Source: Christensenellaceae bacterium
Lineage (GTDB): Bacteria > Bacillota > Clostridia > Christensenellales > UBA1750
NCBI GenBank assembly: GCA_031280685.1
Contig: JAITGM010000035.1
Coordinates: 1 to 64,000, forward strand
Length of the DNA: 64,000 nt
Reading direction: 5' to 3'
In this document: positions 36,981 through 47,564 of the stretch, piece after piece
How positions within the stretch are numbered: position 1 is the first letter of the stretch
Layout: each line of letters begins with the position of its first letter
Program-made: the position numbers and the translations under genes
Notes under the pieces: generated by a model
What the model saw: only the letters and a program-made list of their open reading frames with translations
Database searches by the model: none
What the model was told of the DNA's origin: nothing

Positions 36981-39900
36981 TACGATGCCTCCAAATCCCC
37001 GTTGTCGCGGGTCTGCTCGGCCAGGCGCACGGAAACGAGCCTGGATACGCCCTTTTCCTCCATGGCGACCCCATAGAGCGTATCGCAATGCTCCATCGTG
37101 CCCTTGCGGTGGGTGATGACGATAAATTGCGTATTGTTCGTGTAGCTCTCAAGATAGCGCGCGAAGCCTTCCACGTTGGCTTCATCCAGGGCAGCCTCAA
37201 TTTCATCGAGGATGCAGAAAGGGGAGGGGCGGATCGAGAGCATGGAAAAGAGCAGGGCGATGGCCGTCAGCGCGCGCTCGCCGCCCGATAAAAGAGAGAG
37301 AAGCTGCAGCTTCTTGCCCGGCGGCTGTGCCGCGATCTCGATGCCGCTGGTGAGCGGGCTCAGTTCCTCGTCAAGGCGCAAAGCCGCCGTGCCGCCGCCG
37401 AAGAGCTGGGCGAAGATGCGCCCGAAGCCCTCGTTGATCTGGGCAAAGCTCGTGAGGAAGCGCTGCTCCATTTCCTTGGTGAGCTCGTCGATGACGCGCT
37501 GCAGATCTTCGCCCGCGCGCGCTAGATCCTCTTGCTGGCGGCTCATCTCTTCATAGCGCGCGCTCGTTTCCTCAAATTCTTGAATGGCGGCGAGGTTCAC
37601 CATGCCCATATCTCGGATTTCAGTCCGAATGGCTTCGGCGCGCTTACGCGCCGCCGTGCCGTCGAAGGGTTCGGTTTTATAGTCCTGCGCCGAGGCGAGG
37701 GTGAGCTCATAGCGCTCCCAAAGCCTGTCGGCAATGGCGCGGAGTTCTTCCTTGGCGCGCTCCAGGCGGGTTTCCAGGCGGCGGAGATGGTCTTTCCGGG
37801 CCTCGAGATCCTCCGCGCCCTGCCGCTCGCGCTCCGCATAGCCGCGCAGCTTTTGCTGGCGCGCAAGGCGTTCTGCCTGGGTGCTTTCTTGCTGGCCGCG
37901 TTTTTGCCCAAGCTCTTCGCTCGCTTCCCCGGCGGCGCGCAGGGCGGCTTCCAGGGCGGTTTCGTCGTCTTTGATGCGCGCCGCCAGCGCCTGCCCGGCC
38001 CGTTCGCGGATGAGCTTTGCCTGCCCGAGCTGCCTTACGCTGTTTTCGCCGCGCTCCTGCTCGCGCCTGGCGGATTCGAGCTTGACCTGAGCAGCCGCGC
38101 GCTCGACCTGCAGCGCGGCGATGCCCTCACGAAGGGCGTCAAGCGTTTCGCGCTCCTGCCGCAGGCGATCGTTGAGCGCCGCGATTTCGCCCTGCGTGGC
38201 TTCGGATTGGCCCTCGGCTTCGCCGCTTTGGCGGTAAATGCCCGAAAGCTCGGCTTCAACCTGGGCGATGGAGTCGCGCAAGCGCTCGCATTCGAGGGCC
38301 CGGCCGTCCGCCGCCTGCTTGGCCGCCTGAATGGCCTTGCGGGCGGCGTCCAGCTCGGCACCGGCGCGCAGGGCGTTTAAATCATCGTCGTGCACGGCGG
38401 TATTGGCGAGCTGCAGGCGGCTATTTAACGCCTTTTGCTCGGACTTCGCGGCGTTCAAGGCGTTTTGGCCGTCGCCCAGGCGCTGGCCCAGCGTTTTGAC
38501 CGCCTGGCGGTGCTCGTCGATCTCCCTGCCGCGGGAGAGGAGAGAGGTCGTCCTGGCCTGGTGGCTGCCTCCGGTCATCGAGCCGCCGGAGTGCATCATA
38601 TCGCCCTCGAGAGTGACGAGCCTGAAGGCGTGGTTGCCCGCGCGCATGATGGCGATCCCCGCCTCCAAGTCGTTGGCAATGACGGTTCGGCCCAGCAAAT
38701 TCTCGAAAACCGGCCTAAACTCAGGGGCGAAGCGCACGAGCTCGCTGGCCAAACCCACACAGCCCGGCATTGAGAGCAGGCGGCGCTCGTCCGCGCTGAG
38801 CAGCCTGCCGCGAATCGCGCTCAGAGGTAAGAAGGTCGCCCTGCCCAGGCGGTTGGCGCGCAGGGCGTCGATCATTCGCTTGGCGTCTTCCTCGCGGGCG
38901 CAGACGATGTTTTGCATCTGCCCGCCCAGTGCGGTTTCGATGGCACGCTCTAGTTCTTTTGGCACCGAAACCAGCGAGGCCACCACGCCATGCACGCTTT
39001 TGTCGCCTTCGAAGCGACGCAGGATCTCGCGCACGGGGTTTTGGTAGCCCTCGTAATCGTTTCGCATCTGCTCGAGAAGCTTCAATCTGGATTGCGCCTC
39101 GCGCAGCGCGCCGGAAACGCGCTGCAGACCGGCTTCGTCTTGCGCGATCTTCGCGAGCAGCGCGGCGTTTTGGCCCGAAAGCTGGGCGGCCTCGCGCTTG
39201 TGCGCGTCGCCCTGGGCAGCGGCCTCGTCGCAACGGGCCTGTGCCTCGTCGCGGTAGGCCTGCGCGGCCAGCAAATCGCTCCGCAGGGCTGCGCCGCCCG
39301 ATTCCAGGCTCAGAAGCTGGGCGCTCAAGGCATCCTTGGTGCTGAGAAGGCGGGCGCTTAAGGCCTTTACGTCGGTCAGGCGGTTGAAGGACTGGATCAT
39401 CCTCTGCTTGGCGCTCTCGTTGCGCTGTTCGAGGGCGTTAAGCTCCTCTTCTTTTTGGGCAACGTTCGCGCCTTCCGCGGCTTCCGCGGCCGAAAGGCGG
39501 GCCAAATCGCCCTCCAGTCCGGCGATCAAGTCAAGGCCTTGGGCCAGGTTGGCGCTCAAATCCCCGTGGGAGGCGTGCGCGTTTTCCTCCTCGCGGCTGA
39601 GCCGATCAATTTCCGCCTTAGAGCTTGCGATCCGCTCGCGCAGCACGGTCGCCTCGCCCTCGTGAATCTGCGCCGCGCGGGTGAGCGAGAGCAATTCTTC
39701 GTTTAAGGCCAAAAGTGCCTTGTCGATGGCTGAGAGCGCCTCTTCTTCGAGGGCGGAGCGTGCTAGCAGCGCCGCACGCTCCTCTTCGAGGGCGGAGACA
39801 TCTTTTTTTGAACGAGCCAGATCCTGCTCGGCGGCCCGAATCTCGCCCTCGAGCTGGCAGTGGCGCAAAAGGAAGAGATTGGCTTCGATCGAGGTCAATT

Positions 39901-40561
39901 CCCGCATCAAAAGCCCGTAATTGCGCGCCGCCTGGGATTGCTTTTCGAGCTCGGGCAGCTTGGAGCCGACTTCCGCGCGGATGTCGTCCAGCCTTGCGAG
40001 ATTCAGGGCAGTGTTTTCAAGGCGGCGCTGCGCTTCGAGCCGCCGGGCCTTGAACTTGGCGATGCCGGCCGCCTCTTCGAAAATATTGCGCCTATCTTCG
40101 CTGCGCACCGAGAGAATTTCGTCGATTCTGCCCTGGCCGATCAGCGAATAACCTTCCTTGCCGATGCCAGTATCGCGAAAGAGGTCGATCACGTCCTTCA
40201 GGCGGCAGGCGGCCTTGTTGAGCTGGTACTCGCTCTCGCCACTGCGATAGACCCGCCGCGTGACCTGCACCTCAGCAAAGTCCACGGGCAGGGCGCCGTC
40301 GGCATTATCGAAAAGCAGGCTGACCTCGCAATAATTCTGGGCGCGGCGAAGCTGCGTGCCGCCGAAGATAACGTCCTCCATCTTGGCGCCGCGCAGCGTC
40401 TTGGCGCTCTGTTCGCCTAAAACCCAACGAACGGCATCGGCAATGTTGCTCTTGCCGCTGCCGTTTGGGCCCACAACGCCCGTGATTCCATCGCCAAACT
40501 CCATCTGCGTGCGCTCGGCGAAGGATTTAAACCCGAATAACTCTAGCTTTTTTAAGCGCAA
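36980..40561 (-). CDS. smc: Chromosome segregation protein SMC
   Basis: A 1193-residue condensin subunit. Walker [11 protein letters not shown] is near residue 32. Two long coiled coils of about 300 residues each flank a hinge (about residues 505-680, with the GAR-like SGGSMTGG segment). The C-terminal signature [16 protein letters not shown] is followed by Walker B in [14 protein letters not shown]. ScpA and ScpB are not in the window. It lies 12 bases downstream of rnc. Confidence 0.97.
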   Translation of the reverse strand: MRLKKLELFGFKSFAERTQMEFGDGITGVVGPNGSGKSNIADAVRWVLGEQSAKTLRGAKMEDVIFGGTQLRRAQNYCEVSLLFDNADGALPVDFAEVQVTRRVYRSGESEYQLNKAACRLKDVIDLFRDTGIGKEGYSLIGQGRIDEILSVRSEDRRNIFEEAAGIAKFKARRLEAQRRLENTALNLARLDDIRAEVGSKLPELEKQSQAARNYGLLMRELTSIEANLFLLRHCQLEGEIRAAEQDLARSKKDVSALEEERAALLARSALEEEALSAIDKALLALNEELLSLTRAAQIHEGEATVLRERIASSKAEIDRLSREEENAHASHGDLSANLAQGLDLIAGLEGDLARLSAAEAAEGANVAQKEEELNALEQRNESAKQRMIQSFNRLTDVKALSARLLSTKDALSAQLLSLESGGAALRSDLLAAQAYRDEAQARCDEAAAQGDAHKREAAQLSGQNAALLAKIAQDEAGLQRVSGALREAQSRLKLLEQMRNDYEGYQNPVREILRRFEGDKSVHGVVASLVSVPKELERAIETALGGQMQNIVCAREEDAKRMIDALRANRLGRATFLPLSAIRGRLLSADERRLLSMPGCVGLASELVRFAPEFRPVFENLLGRTVIANDLEAGIAIMRAGNHAFRLVTLEGDMMHSGGSMTGGSHQARTTSLLSRGREIDEHRQAVKTLGQRLGDGQNALNAAKSEQKALNSRLQLANTAVHDDDLNALRAGAELDAARKAIQAAKQAADGRALECERLRDSIAQVEAELSGIYRQSGEAEGQSEATQGEIAALNDRLRQERETLDALREGIAALQVERAAAQVKLESARREQERGENSVRQLGQAKLIRERAGQALAARIKDDETALEAALRAAGEASEELGQKRGQQESTQAERLARQQKLRGYAERERQGAEDLEARKDHLRRLETRLERAKEELRAIADRLWERYELTLASAQDYKTEPFDGTAARKRAEAIRTEIRDMGMVNLAAIQEFEETSARYEEMSRQQEDLARAGEDLQRVIDELTKEMEQRFLTSFAQINEGFGRIFAQLFGGGTAALRLDEELSPLTSGIEIAAQPPGKKLQLLSLLSGGERALTAIALLFSMLSIRPSPFCILDEIEAALDEANVEGFARYLESYTNNTQFIVITHRKGTMEHCDTLYGVAMEEKGVSRLVSVRLAEQTRDNGDLEAS

Positions 40562-40573
40562 TGGAGGACTTCC

Positions 40574-41236
40574 TCACTTACTCTTTAAATCGCGCTCAAG
40601 CGCGTCTTGCGCGGCCGCCTGCTCGGCGGCCTTCTTGCTCTGGCCGCTGCCTTGGCCCGCGAGCGCATCCTGCAAAAAGACCTCCGCGGTGAAGCTGCGA
40701 TCGTGCGCGGGGCCGTCTTCCGACACGATGCGATAGACCGGCGTGATGCCGCTTTTGCGCTGGGTGTGCTCCTGAAAGTCGGTCTTAAAGTCCCTGGTTT
40801 CTGGCGGGATTTCAAGGCTGAGCACGAAGGCGGCCACGAAGCGCTCGGCTTCTGGCAGGCCGCCGTCTAAAAAGATGGCGCCGAGCAGGGCTTCGAGCGC
40901 ATCGGCTAAAATCGAGGGCTTATCACGCCCGCCGGTGCTCTCTTCGCCCGGGCCCATGAGCAAATAGGCGCCAAGGCCGATCTTTTCGGCTGCCTGGCGG
41001 AGGGACTGCTCCTGCACGAGCAAGGCGCGCCTGCGGCTAAGCCAGCCCTCGTGCATTTCGGGGTTCTGCGCATAAAGCCGCACGCTCGCGCAGAGCTGCA
41101 GCACTGCGTCGCCCAAAAACTCGAGCCGCTGGTTGCTCGCCAGCCCGTCCCGGTTGAGGGAGGGGTGGCTGAGCGCCAGCGTTAGAAGGGATCCGTCGCG
41201 GAAGGAATAGCCGATGGTCTTTTCAAGCCCGCTCAT
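40574..41236 (-). CDS. rnc: Ribonuclease III
   Basis: Cleaves double-stranded RNA, including rRNA precursors. It is 220 residues. The nuclease signature is [14 protein letters not shown] with the catalytic Glu and Asp, and the second metal site is [18 protein letters not shown]. The double-stranded RNA-binding domain is at about residues 150-218. The ATG at 41236 has GGAGA ten bases upstream; the TTG at 41245 lies too close to it. Confidence 0.95.
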   Translation of the reverse strand: MSGLEKTIGYSFRDGSLLTLALSHPSLNRDGLASNQRLEFLGDAVLQLCASVRLYAQNPEMHEGWLSRRRALLVQEQSLRQAAEKIGLGAYLLMGPGEESTGGRDKPSILADALEALLGAIFLDGGLPEAERFVAAFVLSLEIPPETRDFKTDFQEHTQRKSGITPVYRIVSEDGPAHDRSFTAEVFLQDALAGQGSGQSKKAAEQAAAQDALERDLKSK

Positions 41237-41257
41237 CTTGTGCAATCTCCTAACCCT

Positions 41258-41488
41258 TCAGGCCTTCTCGGACTTTTCGATGAAGTCCAGAATGCTCTGA
41301 ACGGTTTGCATTTCCAAAAGCTCCTCGTCGGGGATCTCGACGCCGTATTCCTGCTCAAGATCCATGACCAGCGCCACAACGTCGAGGGAATCGGCCTTCA
41401 GGTCGTTGATGAGATGGGTCTGCGGAGTGATTTTCGCGGGGTCGATCCCGAGCTGATCCGCGATGATGGCCTGCACCTTTTCGAACAT
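41258..41488 (-). CDS. acpP: Acyl carrier protein (plsX-linked copy)
   Basis: A 76-residue carrier with the phosphopantetheine site DLKADSLDVVALVMDLEQEYG (Ser near residue 34). It sits between plsX and rnc as in Bacillus. A second acyl carrier gene lies in the fatty-acid operon at 55.4 kb, so this genome has at least two. Confidence 0.95.
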   Translation of the reverse strand: MFEKVQAIIADQLGIDPAKITPQTHLINDLKADSLDVVALVMDLEQEYGVEIPDEELLEMQTVQSILDFIEKSEKA

Positions 41489-41530
41489 GGAAGATTCCTC
41501 CTAAAAATAATCGGCTGCCCTTGGCTGTGG

Positions 41531-42538
41531 CTACCCCTGAAGCGTCAGGCGAAGCTGCTCCTCAATCGCGCGGGCGACGCCGGCCCGCGCGCAGCTCGCG
41601 CCCTGCGAGATAGCCTGCGAGAAGGCCGAGGCGTTAGAGGAGCCGTGCGCCTTGATCATCACGCCGTTGACGCCAAGCAGAGCGGCGCCGCCATATTCCT
41701 CATAATCGAGGCGCTTTTTCATCGCCTTGAGCTTGGGGTAGACCAGCGCCGCGCCGAGCTTAGCCAAAATCCCTTCGCTTAAAGCGCCCTTGAGCAGGGC
41801 AAAGAGCATGGAAACCGTGCCTTCCAGCCCCTTTAAGAATATATTGCCCGAAAAACCGTCGGCTACGATGACCTGCACCGCACCGCCGAGGGCATCCCTG
41901 GCCTCGATGTTGCCATAGAAGTCGATCGGCGCGGCTTCGAGCAGCGGAAAGGCTGCCTTCGTGAGTTCATTGCCCTTTTCGTTCTCGGCTCCGACGTTTA
42001 AAAGCCCGACTTTTGGGCGCTTGATGCCGAGCACCCCGCGCATGTAGCTCGAACCCATCAGAGCGAACTGCGGAAGGTATTCCGGCCTTGCGTCGGCGTT
42101 TGCGCCCGAGTCGATCAGCATCGCGGGCGTCCCCTCTAGCGTGGGGAGGATCGCGCCGATCGCAGGCCTTTCGATGCCCTTGATGCGCCCCACGCGAAAA
42201 ACTCCCCCGGCGAGGATCGCGCCAGTGGAACCCGCCGAAACGAAGGCCTGCGCCTCGCCGTTTTTGAGCAGATCCATCGCCGCCACCATGGAGGAGTTGA
42301 GCTTCCTGCGGATGGCCAGGGTCGGGCTGTCGTGGTTCGAGATGAAGTCCGGCGCCTCGATGAGCTCCAAGCGCGCGAAATCATAGTCCTTGCCCTTTAG
42401 CAAGGCTTTTAGATCCTCGCTCGGCCCGCATAGCGCGATCCGCAGCTCGGAATCCCTTTCGAGGGCTAAAAGGCAGCCATCGACCACGCTTTTTGGGGCA
42501 TGATCACCCCCCAGAGCATCCACGGCAACGCGTAGCAT
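41531..42538 (-). CDS. plsX: Phosphate acyltransferase PlsX
   Basis: Converts acyl-ACP to acyl-phosphate for phospholipid synthesis at the membrane face. It is 335 residues, with LRVAVDALGGDHAP at the start, SAGSTGAILAGG, RPAIGAILPT, GANADARPEYL and DGFSGNIFLKGLEGT. The ATG at 42538 follows GGAGGG. It heads the plsX-acpP-rnc-smc-ftsY operon from a consensus promoter. Confidence 0.95.
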   Translation of the reverse strand: MLRVAVDALGGDHAPKSVVDGCLLALERDSELRIALCGPSEDLKALLKGKDYDFARLELIEAPDFISNHDSPTLAIRRKLNSSMVAAMDLLKNGEAQAFVSAGSTGAILAGGVFRVGRIKGIERPAIGAILPTLEGTPAMLIDSGANADARPEYLPQFALMGSSYMRGVLGIKRPKVGLLNVGAENEKGNELTKAAFPLLEAAPIDFYGNIEARDALGGAVQVIVADGFSGNIFLKGLEGTVSMLFALLKGALSEGILAKLGAALVYPKLKAMKKRLDYEEYGGAALLGVNGVMIKAHGSSNASAFSQAISQGASCARAGVARAIEEQLRLTLQG

Positions 42539-42581
42539 TGAGCACCCTCCCCAAAAGCATCGTTTTCGAAGCATTATTATT

Positions 42582-42610
42582 ATTTTACCAAAGGATCGCC
42601 CCAAAGGCAA
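42582..42610 (-). promoter_or_regulatory. Promoter of the plsX operon
   Basis: On the minus strand TTGCCT (42610-42605) and TAAAAT (42587-42582) have 17-base spacing. No FapR-like palindrome is seen between it and plsX. Confidence 0.75.
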
Positions 42611-42634
42611 GCGTGACTATGGCGGCTGCGGCCT

Positions 42635-42663
42635 TTGTGAAACTTCCGCGGCTGTGCTATACT
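42635..42663 (+). promoter_or_regulatory. Promoter of the class B PBP gene
   Basis: TTGTGA (42635-42640) and an extended -10 TGC-TATACT (42658-42663) are 17 bases apart. It is divergent from the plsX promoter, about 25 bases away. Confidence 0.78.
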
Positions 42664-42705
42664 ACAAACCGTGGTCTGATTTTGCAAGATGAGAGGTGAA
42701 TTGGG

Positions 42706-44841
42706 ATGAGAATCGGCACAGGGCGCTTGCCACGCTCGATTTTTCGCGTTTCCATGCCCTTTTTTGCCCTCCTCTTGGGGCTTTGCCTGCTGCTTTGCGG
42801 CTGCGAGGGCTTGGCGGAAGCCTTTGCCCAAAGGGAGCCGGATCCCAAAGGCGCGGTCGCTCACTACTTGAGTCTGCTCGAGCAGAGGGATTTCGGCGCC
42901 GCCTATGCGCTGCTGACTCCGGGCGCGCGGCGCCGGGTGGAGCTTTCGGCCTTCGTCGATAAGCACCAGAGCATCTCTGACGCCTTGGAACTCAAGGGCA
43001 TTCGCAGTGAGTTTTTGGACTTCAGCTCTAAGGAAACGATTTATAAGCTAAGGGCGGTTCTTCGCTATGAAAGCGCGGTTTTGGGCGAGTTTGCGCAAAA
43101 TGTGAGCTTTACGCTCGAGTACGACAGGGCGGCGCGGAGCTTCTTGCTCGACTGGCAGCCCTCGAACCTGTTCGAGAACCTCGAGACCGGGGATACGGTG
43201 CGGCTGAGCACGATCCAGCCCAGGCGTGGGGAGATCCTCGGCAGCGATAAGACGCTCTATGCGGTCAACCGCTACGCCATAAGCGTCAACCTGCGCCCAG
43301 CCCTGATGGAAGGCGGGGGAAAAGGGGCGGAAACGCTCAAAAAGCTGGCTGAGCTTTTGGAGCTTACGCAGTCCTTCGTGGAAGAGGCAATCACGGCACG
43401 CGCGGGCAAGCAAGACGATGCCTTTTCGCTGCGCGGCTACGCGCCGGGCAGCCTGAGCGACGCGATCCGGGCCGAGCTTTTGGCCATTCCCGGCGTCACG
43501 ATCGACGAAAGCTCCACCCTGCCCATCCGCTATTACCCGCAGGGCCAGCTGCTCAGCCATGTGCTGGGTTATGTTTCACCCGTGGCCAAGGAAGAGATGG
43601 ACGCGGCCCCGGGATTTTACGCCGGGGATTCGCTTATCGGCCGATCGGGGCTTGAAGCGGCTTATGAAAAGAGCCTGCGCGGCACGGCGGGCAAGTCGCT
43701 GGATATTTATGACCAAAACGGCGCAAAAAGGGCCTGCGTATTCACCTTGCCTGCGCGGGACGGACTGGATTTAGAGATCAGCATCGACGCAGACCTGCAA
43801 AGGCGGGCGGAAGCGATGCTGAGCGCGGCAGACTACCCCGGCGTGATTGTTTCGCTCGACCCAATGAGCGGCGACTTGCTGGCGCTGGCTTCCAACCCGA
43901 GCTTTGATCCGAATCTCTTTGCTTACGCGCCAGACGAGGTGACAAAAAAAGCGCAAAAGGCCTATCTTGACGATCAAAGCGGCGCGCCGCTGCTCAACAG
44001 GGCGACACAGGGGCTGTATGCGCCGGGCTCAGTCATCAAGCCCTTCATCGCGGCGATGGCGCTTGACGCAAAGCTCGTGAGCCAGAACGACGAGTTCCCC
44101 GGCACCATCGAAAACAGGCAGTGGACGCCACAATCCTTTGGGCGCTGGATCTGGCCGCCGATCACCCGCGTGAGCGACTATACCGGCCCGGTGAACATGA
44201 CGAACGCCATCGCCAAGTCCGACAATATCTATTTTGCCTACCTGGCGCTTCTGGCGAAGTGGACAAGGCTGCAATCCTTCCTTGAAAGCTGCGGTTTTGC
44301 CGAGGCGATACCCTTCCAGATTCCCGTGGCTTCCGCGCGCTTCCTGAACGAGGGGGCGGATAAAGAAAACCTGCGCCTGCTGGCGGATACGGGCTACGGC
44401 CAGGGGCAATGGGCGCTGACCCCCTTGCAGATGGCCTATGCCTTCGGAGCTTTCGCTGGCGAGGGGAGCATTATGAGGCCAAGGCTGGTCAAGGCATTGC
44501 GGCGGCTCGACGGCGTGAATTACGAAATCGTTCAAAGGGTCGAGAGCGAGGTCTGGAAGGAGGAGATTTTCAGCTCGAGCGCGCTGGGTCGCATCAGCCC
44601 CATGCTCAAGGAGGTCTTTCAAACGGGCTCCGCGCGCGGCGCCGCGATAGAGGGCCTGGATCTGCGCGGCAAGACCGGCACCGCCCAGGTGGGGCAGAGC
44701 GAAAAAAAGGAGCTTTCCTGGCTGGTCGCCTATGTAAACAGTGGCGATTACGACAGGTTGGCCCTGGTGATGCTGGAATTGCCCGCGGATTCGAGCGCGG
44801 CGAAGCGCAACGACGCGATTCGCGAGATGCTTCAGCCTTGA
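42706..44841 (+). CDS. Class B penicillin-binding protein with NTF2-like domain (PBP2a-type architecture)
   Basis: A 711-residue peptidoglycan transpeptidase. An N-terminal hydrophobic segment ends in LLLCGC, a possible lipoprotein cleavage site with Cys33. An NTF2-like domain of the MecA_N type follows (about 45-155: AVAHYLSLLEQRDFGAAYALLT). Then come the PBP dimerisation domain (RRGEILGSD, GYVSPV, GRSGLEAAYE) and the transpeptidase domain with SVIK (Ser442), SDN (505-507) and KTGTAQ (656-661). This is the class B3 layout of low-affinity PBPs such as PBP2a and enterococcal PBP5. Resistance itself cannot be claimed from sequence. Confidence 0.9.
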   Translation: MRIGTGRLPRSIFRVSMPFFALLLGLCLLLCGCEGLAEAFAQREPDPKGAVAHYLSLLEQRDFGAAYALLTPGARRRVELSAFVDKHQSISDALELKGIRSEFLDFSSKETIYKLRAVLRYESAVLGEFAQNVSFTLEYDRAARSFLLDWQPSNLFENLETGDTVRLSTIQPRRGEILGSDKTLYAVNRYAISVNLRPALMEGGGKGAETLKKLAELLELTQSFVEEAITARAGKQDDAFSLRGYAPGSLSDAIRAELLAIPGVTIDESSTLPIRYYPQGQLLSHVLGYVSPVAKEEMDAAPGFYAGDSLIGRSGLEAAYEKSLRGTAGKSLDIYDQNGAKRACVFTLPARDGLDLEISIDADLQRRAEAMLSAADYPGVIVSLDPMSGDLLALASNPSFDPNLFAYAPDEVTKKAQKAYLDDQSGAPLLNRATQGLYAPGSVIKPFIAAMALDAKLVSQNDEFPGTIENRQWTPQSFGRWIWPPITRVSDYTGPVNMTNAIAKSDNIYFAYLALLAKWTRLQSFLESCGFAEAIPFQIPVASARFLNEGADKENLRLLADTGYGQGQWALTPLQMAYAFGAFAGEGSIMRPRLVKALRRLDGVNYEIVQRVESEVWKEEIFSSSALGRISPMLKEVFQTGSARGAAIEGLDLRGKTGTAQVGQSEKKELSWLVAYVNSGDYDRLALVMLELPADSSAAKRNDAIREMLQP

Positions 44842-45074
44842 CCGGGCCGAAGGGATGATGTTGAGTTTTTGTAAAGCGGCGTTTTTTGCAGGAAGGCATG
44901 CCTTGCCCGTCGTATTAGAGAAAACGGGAGACGTTGAGCCTTTCCGCGTTTTCCGTGCTGTTTGGCCGCATATCGCATAAAAATGCAGCGAATCCCATAG
45001 GGCGAAGGGTTGCATCTTATGAAGTGCCGGCCATAGAAAAATGCAATTCCTAATCTTTAAGGAGGGTTATTTCG
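44842..45074 (+). other. Intergenic region before pckA
   Basis: This 233-base gap has no gene. It contains a perfect 12-base palindrome AAGGCATGCCTT (44893-44904) and a GAAAACG/CGTTTTC inverted repeat near 44921-44953, neither followed by a T run. The only promoter-like pair near pckA is TTGCAT (45010-45015) with CATAGA (45032-45037), which is weak. Confidence 0.4.
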
Positions 45075-46652
45075 ATGGCGGAACTGAACTTGGAGTATCT
45101 GGGCATCTTAAATCCCGCGGCCGTTCACCACAACATGCCGGTCCCCGCGCTGGTCGAGCGCGCGCTCGACAGGGGAGAGGGCATCCTCTCAAAGACCGGC
45201 GCCCTGGTCGTCAAGACCGGTAAATACACCGGCCGCTCGCCGGAAGATCGCTATGTGATCGACGCCCCGTCCGTGCATGACGAAATCGACTGGGGTTCGG
45301 TGAACCGCCCCATGAGCCAAGAAAACTACGACCTCATCTATAACCGCATGATGGCCTACCTGCAAAACCGCGAGCTCTTCGTCTTTGACGGCTACGCAAA
45401 TGCAGACAAGGCCTATCAAAAGAAGATTCGCGTGGTGAACGAGTTTGCCTACGAAAATCTTTTCATCCACCAGCTTCTTCTTCGCCCTGAAAGCGATGCT
45501 GAGATCGAAAACTTCGCTCCTGATTTCACCATCATCGCGGCTCCTGGCTTCCAGTGCGTTCCTGAGCTTGACAATACCCACTCAGAGGCCGCTATTTTGG
45601 TCAACTTCCCCAAAAAGCAGGTCATCATCGCGGGCACCAAGTACGCCGGCGAGATTAAAAAGTCGGTTTTTGGCATCATGAACTATCTCCTGCCCAGCCA
45701 GGATGTCTTCCCCATGCATTGTTCCGCCAACACGGGCAAGGATGGCGACGTGGCCCTGTTCTTCGGCCTTTCGGGCACAGGCAAGACCACCCTTTCGGCG
45801 GATCCCAACCGCTACCTCATCGGTGATGACGAACACGGCTGGCACAAGAACGGCTCCTTCAACATGGAAGGCGGCTGCTACGCCAAGTGCATCAACCTCT
45901 CGAAAGAGAACGAGCCCGAAATCTATGCGGCGATCCGCTTTGGCGCGCTGGTCGAAAACGTCGTGATGGACGAAAACACCCGCGAGTTCGACTTTGCGGA
46001 TGAGTCCATCACCGAAAATACCCGCGTGGGCTACCCGGTCGAGTTCATCTCGAACACGGTCATTCCCGGCGTAGGCGGCGTGCCCAAAACCGTCGTCTTC
46101 CTGACCGCGGATGCCTTCGGCGTCTTGCCACCGGTCGCCAAACTCACCCGCGAGCAGGCGATGTTCCACTATGTTTCAGGCTACACCGCGCGCCTTGCGG
46201 GCACCGAACGCGGCGTGACCGAACCTCAGGCCACCTTCTCGACCTGCTTTGGCGCCCCTTTCCTTCCTCGCGCCGCCAAGGTTTACGCGGAGCTCCTGGG
46301 CAAAAGGCTCGATGAGAGCGGCGCCAGCGTCTATCTGATCAACACCGGTTGGTCCGGCGGTTCCGCCGGAAAGGGCGGCGCGCGCATGAAGCTGCCCTAC
46401 ACCCGCGCCATGGTCACCGCCGCACTCAATGGCGAGCTTGACAAGGGCGAGTTCGTTACCGACGAGATCTTCGGCGTTTCCGTGCCCACCGCCTGCCCCG
46501 GCGTGCCCACCGAGGTGCTCGCGCCCAAGAATGTGTGGAAAGACAAGGCGGCCTACGACAAGATCGCCCGCGAACTGGCCGCAAGCTTCCGCAAGAACTT
46601 TGCCAAGTACGACATGCCCGAGGCCGTCGTAAAGGCGGGCCCGCAGGGCTAA
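45075..46652 (+). CDS. pckA: Phosphoenolpyruvate carboxykinase (ATP)
   Basis: Interconverts oxaloacetate and PEP with ATP, either for gluconeogenesis or, in many anaerobes, for CO2 fixation toward succinate. It is 525 residues. Motifs: RSPEDRYVIDAPS, HCSANTGKDGDVALFFGLSGTGKTTLSADP with the kinase P-loop, IGDDEHGW with metal ligands, and NTGWSGGSAGKGGARMKLPYTRAM. The ATG follows AAGGAGGG. It is monocistronic and ends in a strong terminator. Confidence 0.97.
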   Translation: MAELNLEYLGILNPAAVHHNMPVPALVERALDRGEGILSKTGALVVKTGKYTGRSPEDRYVIDAPSVHDEIDWGSVNRPMSQENYDLIYNRMMAYLQNRELFVFDGYANADKAYQKKIRVVNEFAYENLFIHQLLLRPESDAEIENFAPDFTIIAAPGFQCVPELDNTHSEAAILVNFPKKQVIIAGTKYAGEIKKSVFGIMNYLLPSQDVFPMHCSANTGKDGDVALFFGLSGTGKTTLSADPNRYLIGDDEHGWHKNGSFNMEGGCYAKCINLSKENEPEIYAAIRFGALVENVVMDENTREFDFADESITENTRVGYPVEFISNTVIPGVGGVPKTVVFLTADAFGVLPPVAKLTREQAMFHYVSGYTARLAGTERGVTEPQATFSTCFGAPFLPRAAKVYAELLGKRLDESGASVYLINTGWSGGSAGKGGARMKLPYTRAMVTAALNGELDKGEFVTDEIFGVSVPTACPGVPTEVLAPKNVWKDKAAYDKIARELAASFRKNFAKYDMPEAVVKAGPQG

Positions 46653-46675
46653 GCTTTCGCGTAAAGAGCTACATC

Positions 46676-46708
46676 AAAAACGCGGCGCCGAACCGGCGCC
46701 GCGTTTCT
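46676..46708. terminator. Bidirectional terminator between pckA and the fatty-acid operon
   Basis: CGCGGCGCCG (46681-46690) pairs with CGGCGCCGCG (46694-46703) around a three-base loop. TTTCTT follows on the plus strand and five A precede it, giving T5 for the minus-strand fab/acc/degV operon. Confidence 0.88.
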
Positions 46709-46748
46709 TGCCTTTTTGCAGGGAATAAAAGGGGTAATAAGGGGAAAA

Positions 46749-47564
46749 TCACTCCAGCCAGGCGGTGCCGATGACATCAAAGCCCAAATGGATACCCAGA
46801 ACGATGCCGATGCGGCGAATCTCCACCGGGCTCTTCAGCCGCGCGCGCAGCGCTTCGGCCATTTCGGCGGCGGCCAACTCATCGCCAAAGTGCTGGACGG
46901 CCGCCGCCCGGGCATCTTGGGGGATGGGCTCAATGAGCTGACGGAGCTGCTCGCGCCTGCCGCGCGCCAGGCCGGAGGAAACCACTGCGCCGTCCGCGCA
47001 GCAAAGGATGGGGCGCTGGTTGAGGATGGTGCCGATGGACTGCTTCATCAGCCCAAGGCGACCGCTCCTGCGCAAAGGGCTCAGATCCGTGACCGAAAAG
47101 AGCGTATGCACGCGCTCAGCGCCTTCTTCAAGCGCGCGCGCGCAATCTTCGAGGGAGAGGCCTTCGTCAATGAGCCGCCTTGCCTCGCGCAGCAGGATCG
47201 CCATGCCGGCCGCTGCCGTCTTGCTATCGACCACGCGCACGCGCCCTGAAAAGCCCTTGGCGCAGACGCTGGCGTTCGAAAAGGTGCCGCTCAAGCGCGA
47301 GGAAATCGTTAGGCAGAGGATTTCGCAGCCGGCCTCCACGAAGCGGCGGAAGCGCCGTTGAATCGCCGCCATCGCGGGCTGGGAAGTGTGCAGCAAGGCG
47401 GGGGAGGCGTGCGCCGCGCCATGAAAGCGCGCCCCTTCGCGAAAAAAGCCCTCGGCGAAGGTATCGTCGCCGATGGAATAGCTCATCGGGAGATAGATCA
47501 GGCCCAGCTCCTTGCCCTCCTGGGCGGTCATATAGGCCGTGGAATCGGTGGCGATGACGATCAT
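46749..47564 (-). CDS. DegV-family fatty-acid-binding protein
   Basis: A 271-residue DegV/FakB-fold protein. It has [10 protein letters not shown] at the start, [23 protein letters not shown] and the central [10 protein letters not shown] region. Family members bind a fatty acid for phosphorylation by FakA. It overlaps accA by four bases as the last gene of the fatty-acid operon, which suggests it links exogenous fatty acids to the synthesis genes. No fakA is in the window. Confidence 0.88.
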   Translation of the reverse strand: MIVIATDSTAYMTAQEGKELGLIYLPMSYSIGDDTFAEGFFREGARFHGAAHASPALLHTSQPAMAAIQRRFRRFVEAGCEILCLTISSRLSGTFSNASVCAKGFSGRVRVVDSKTAAAGMAILLREARRLIDEGLSLEDCARALEEGAERVHTLFSVTDLSPLRRSGRLGLMKQSIGTILNQRPILCCADGAVVSSGLARGRREQLRQLIEPIPQDARAAAVQHFGDELAAAEMAEALRARLKSPVEIRRIGIVLGIHLGFDVIGTAWLE

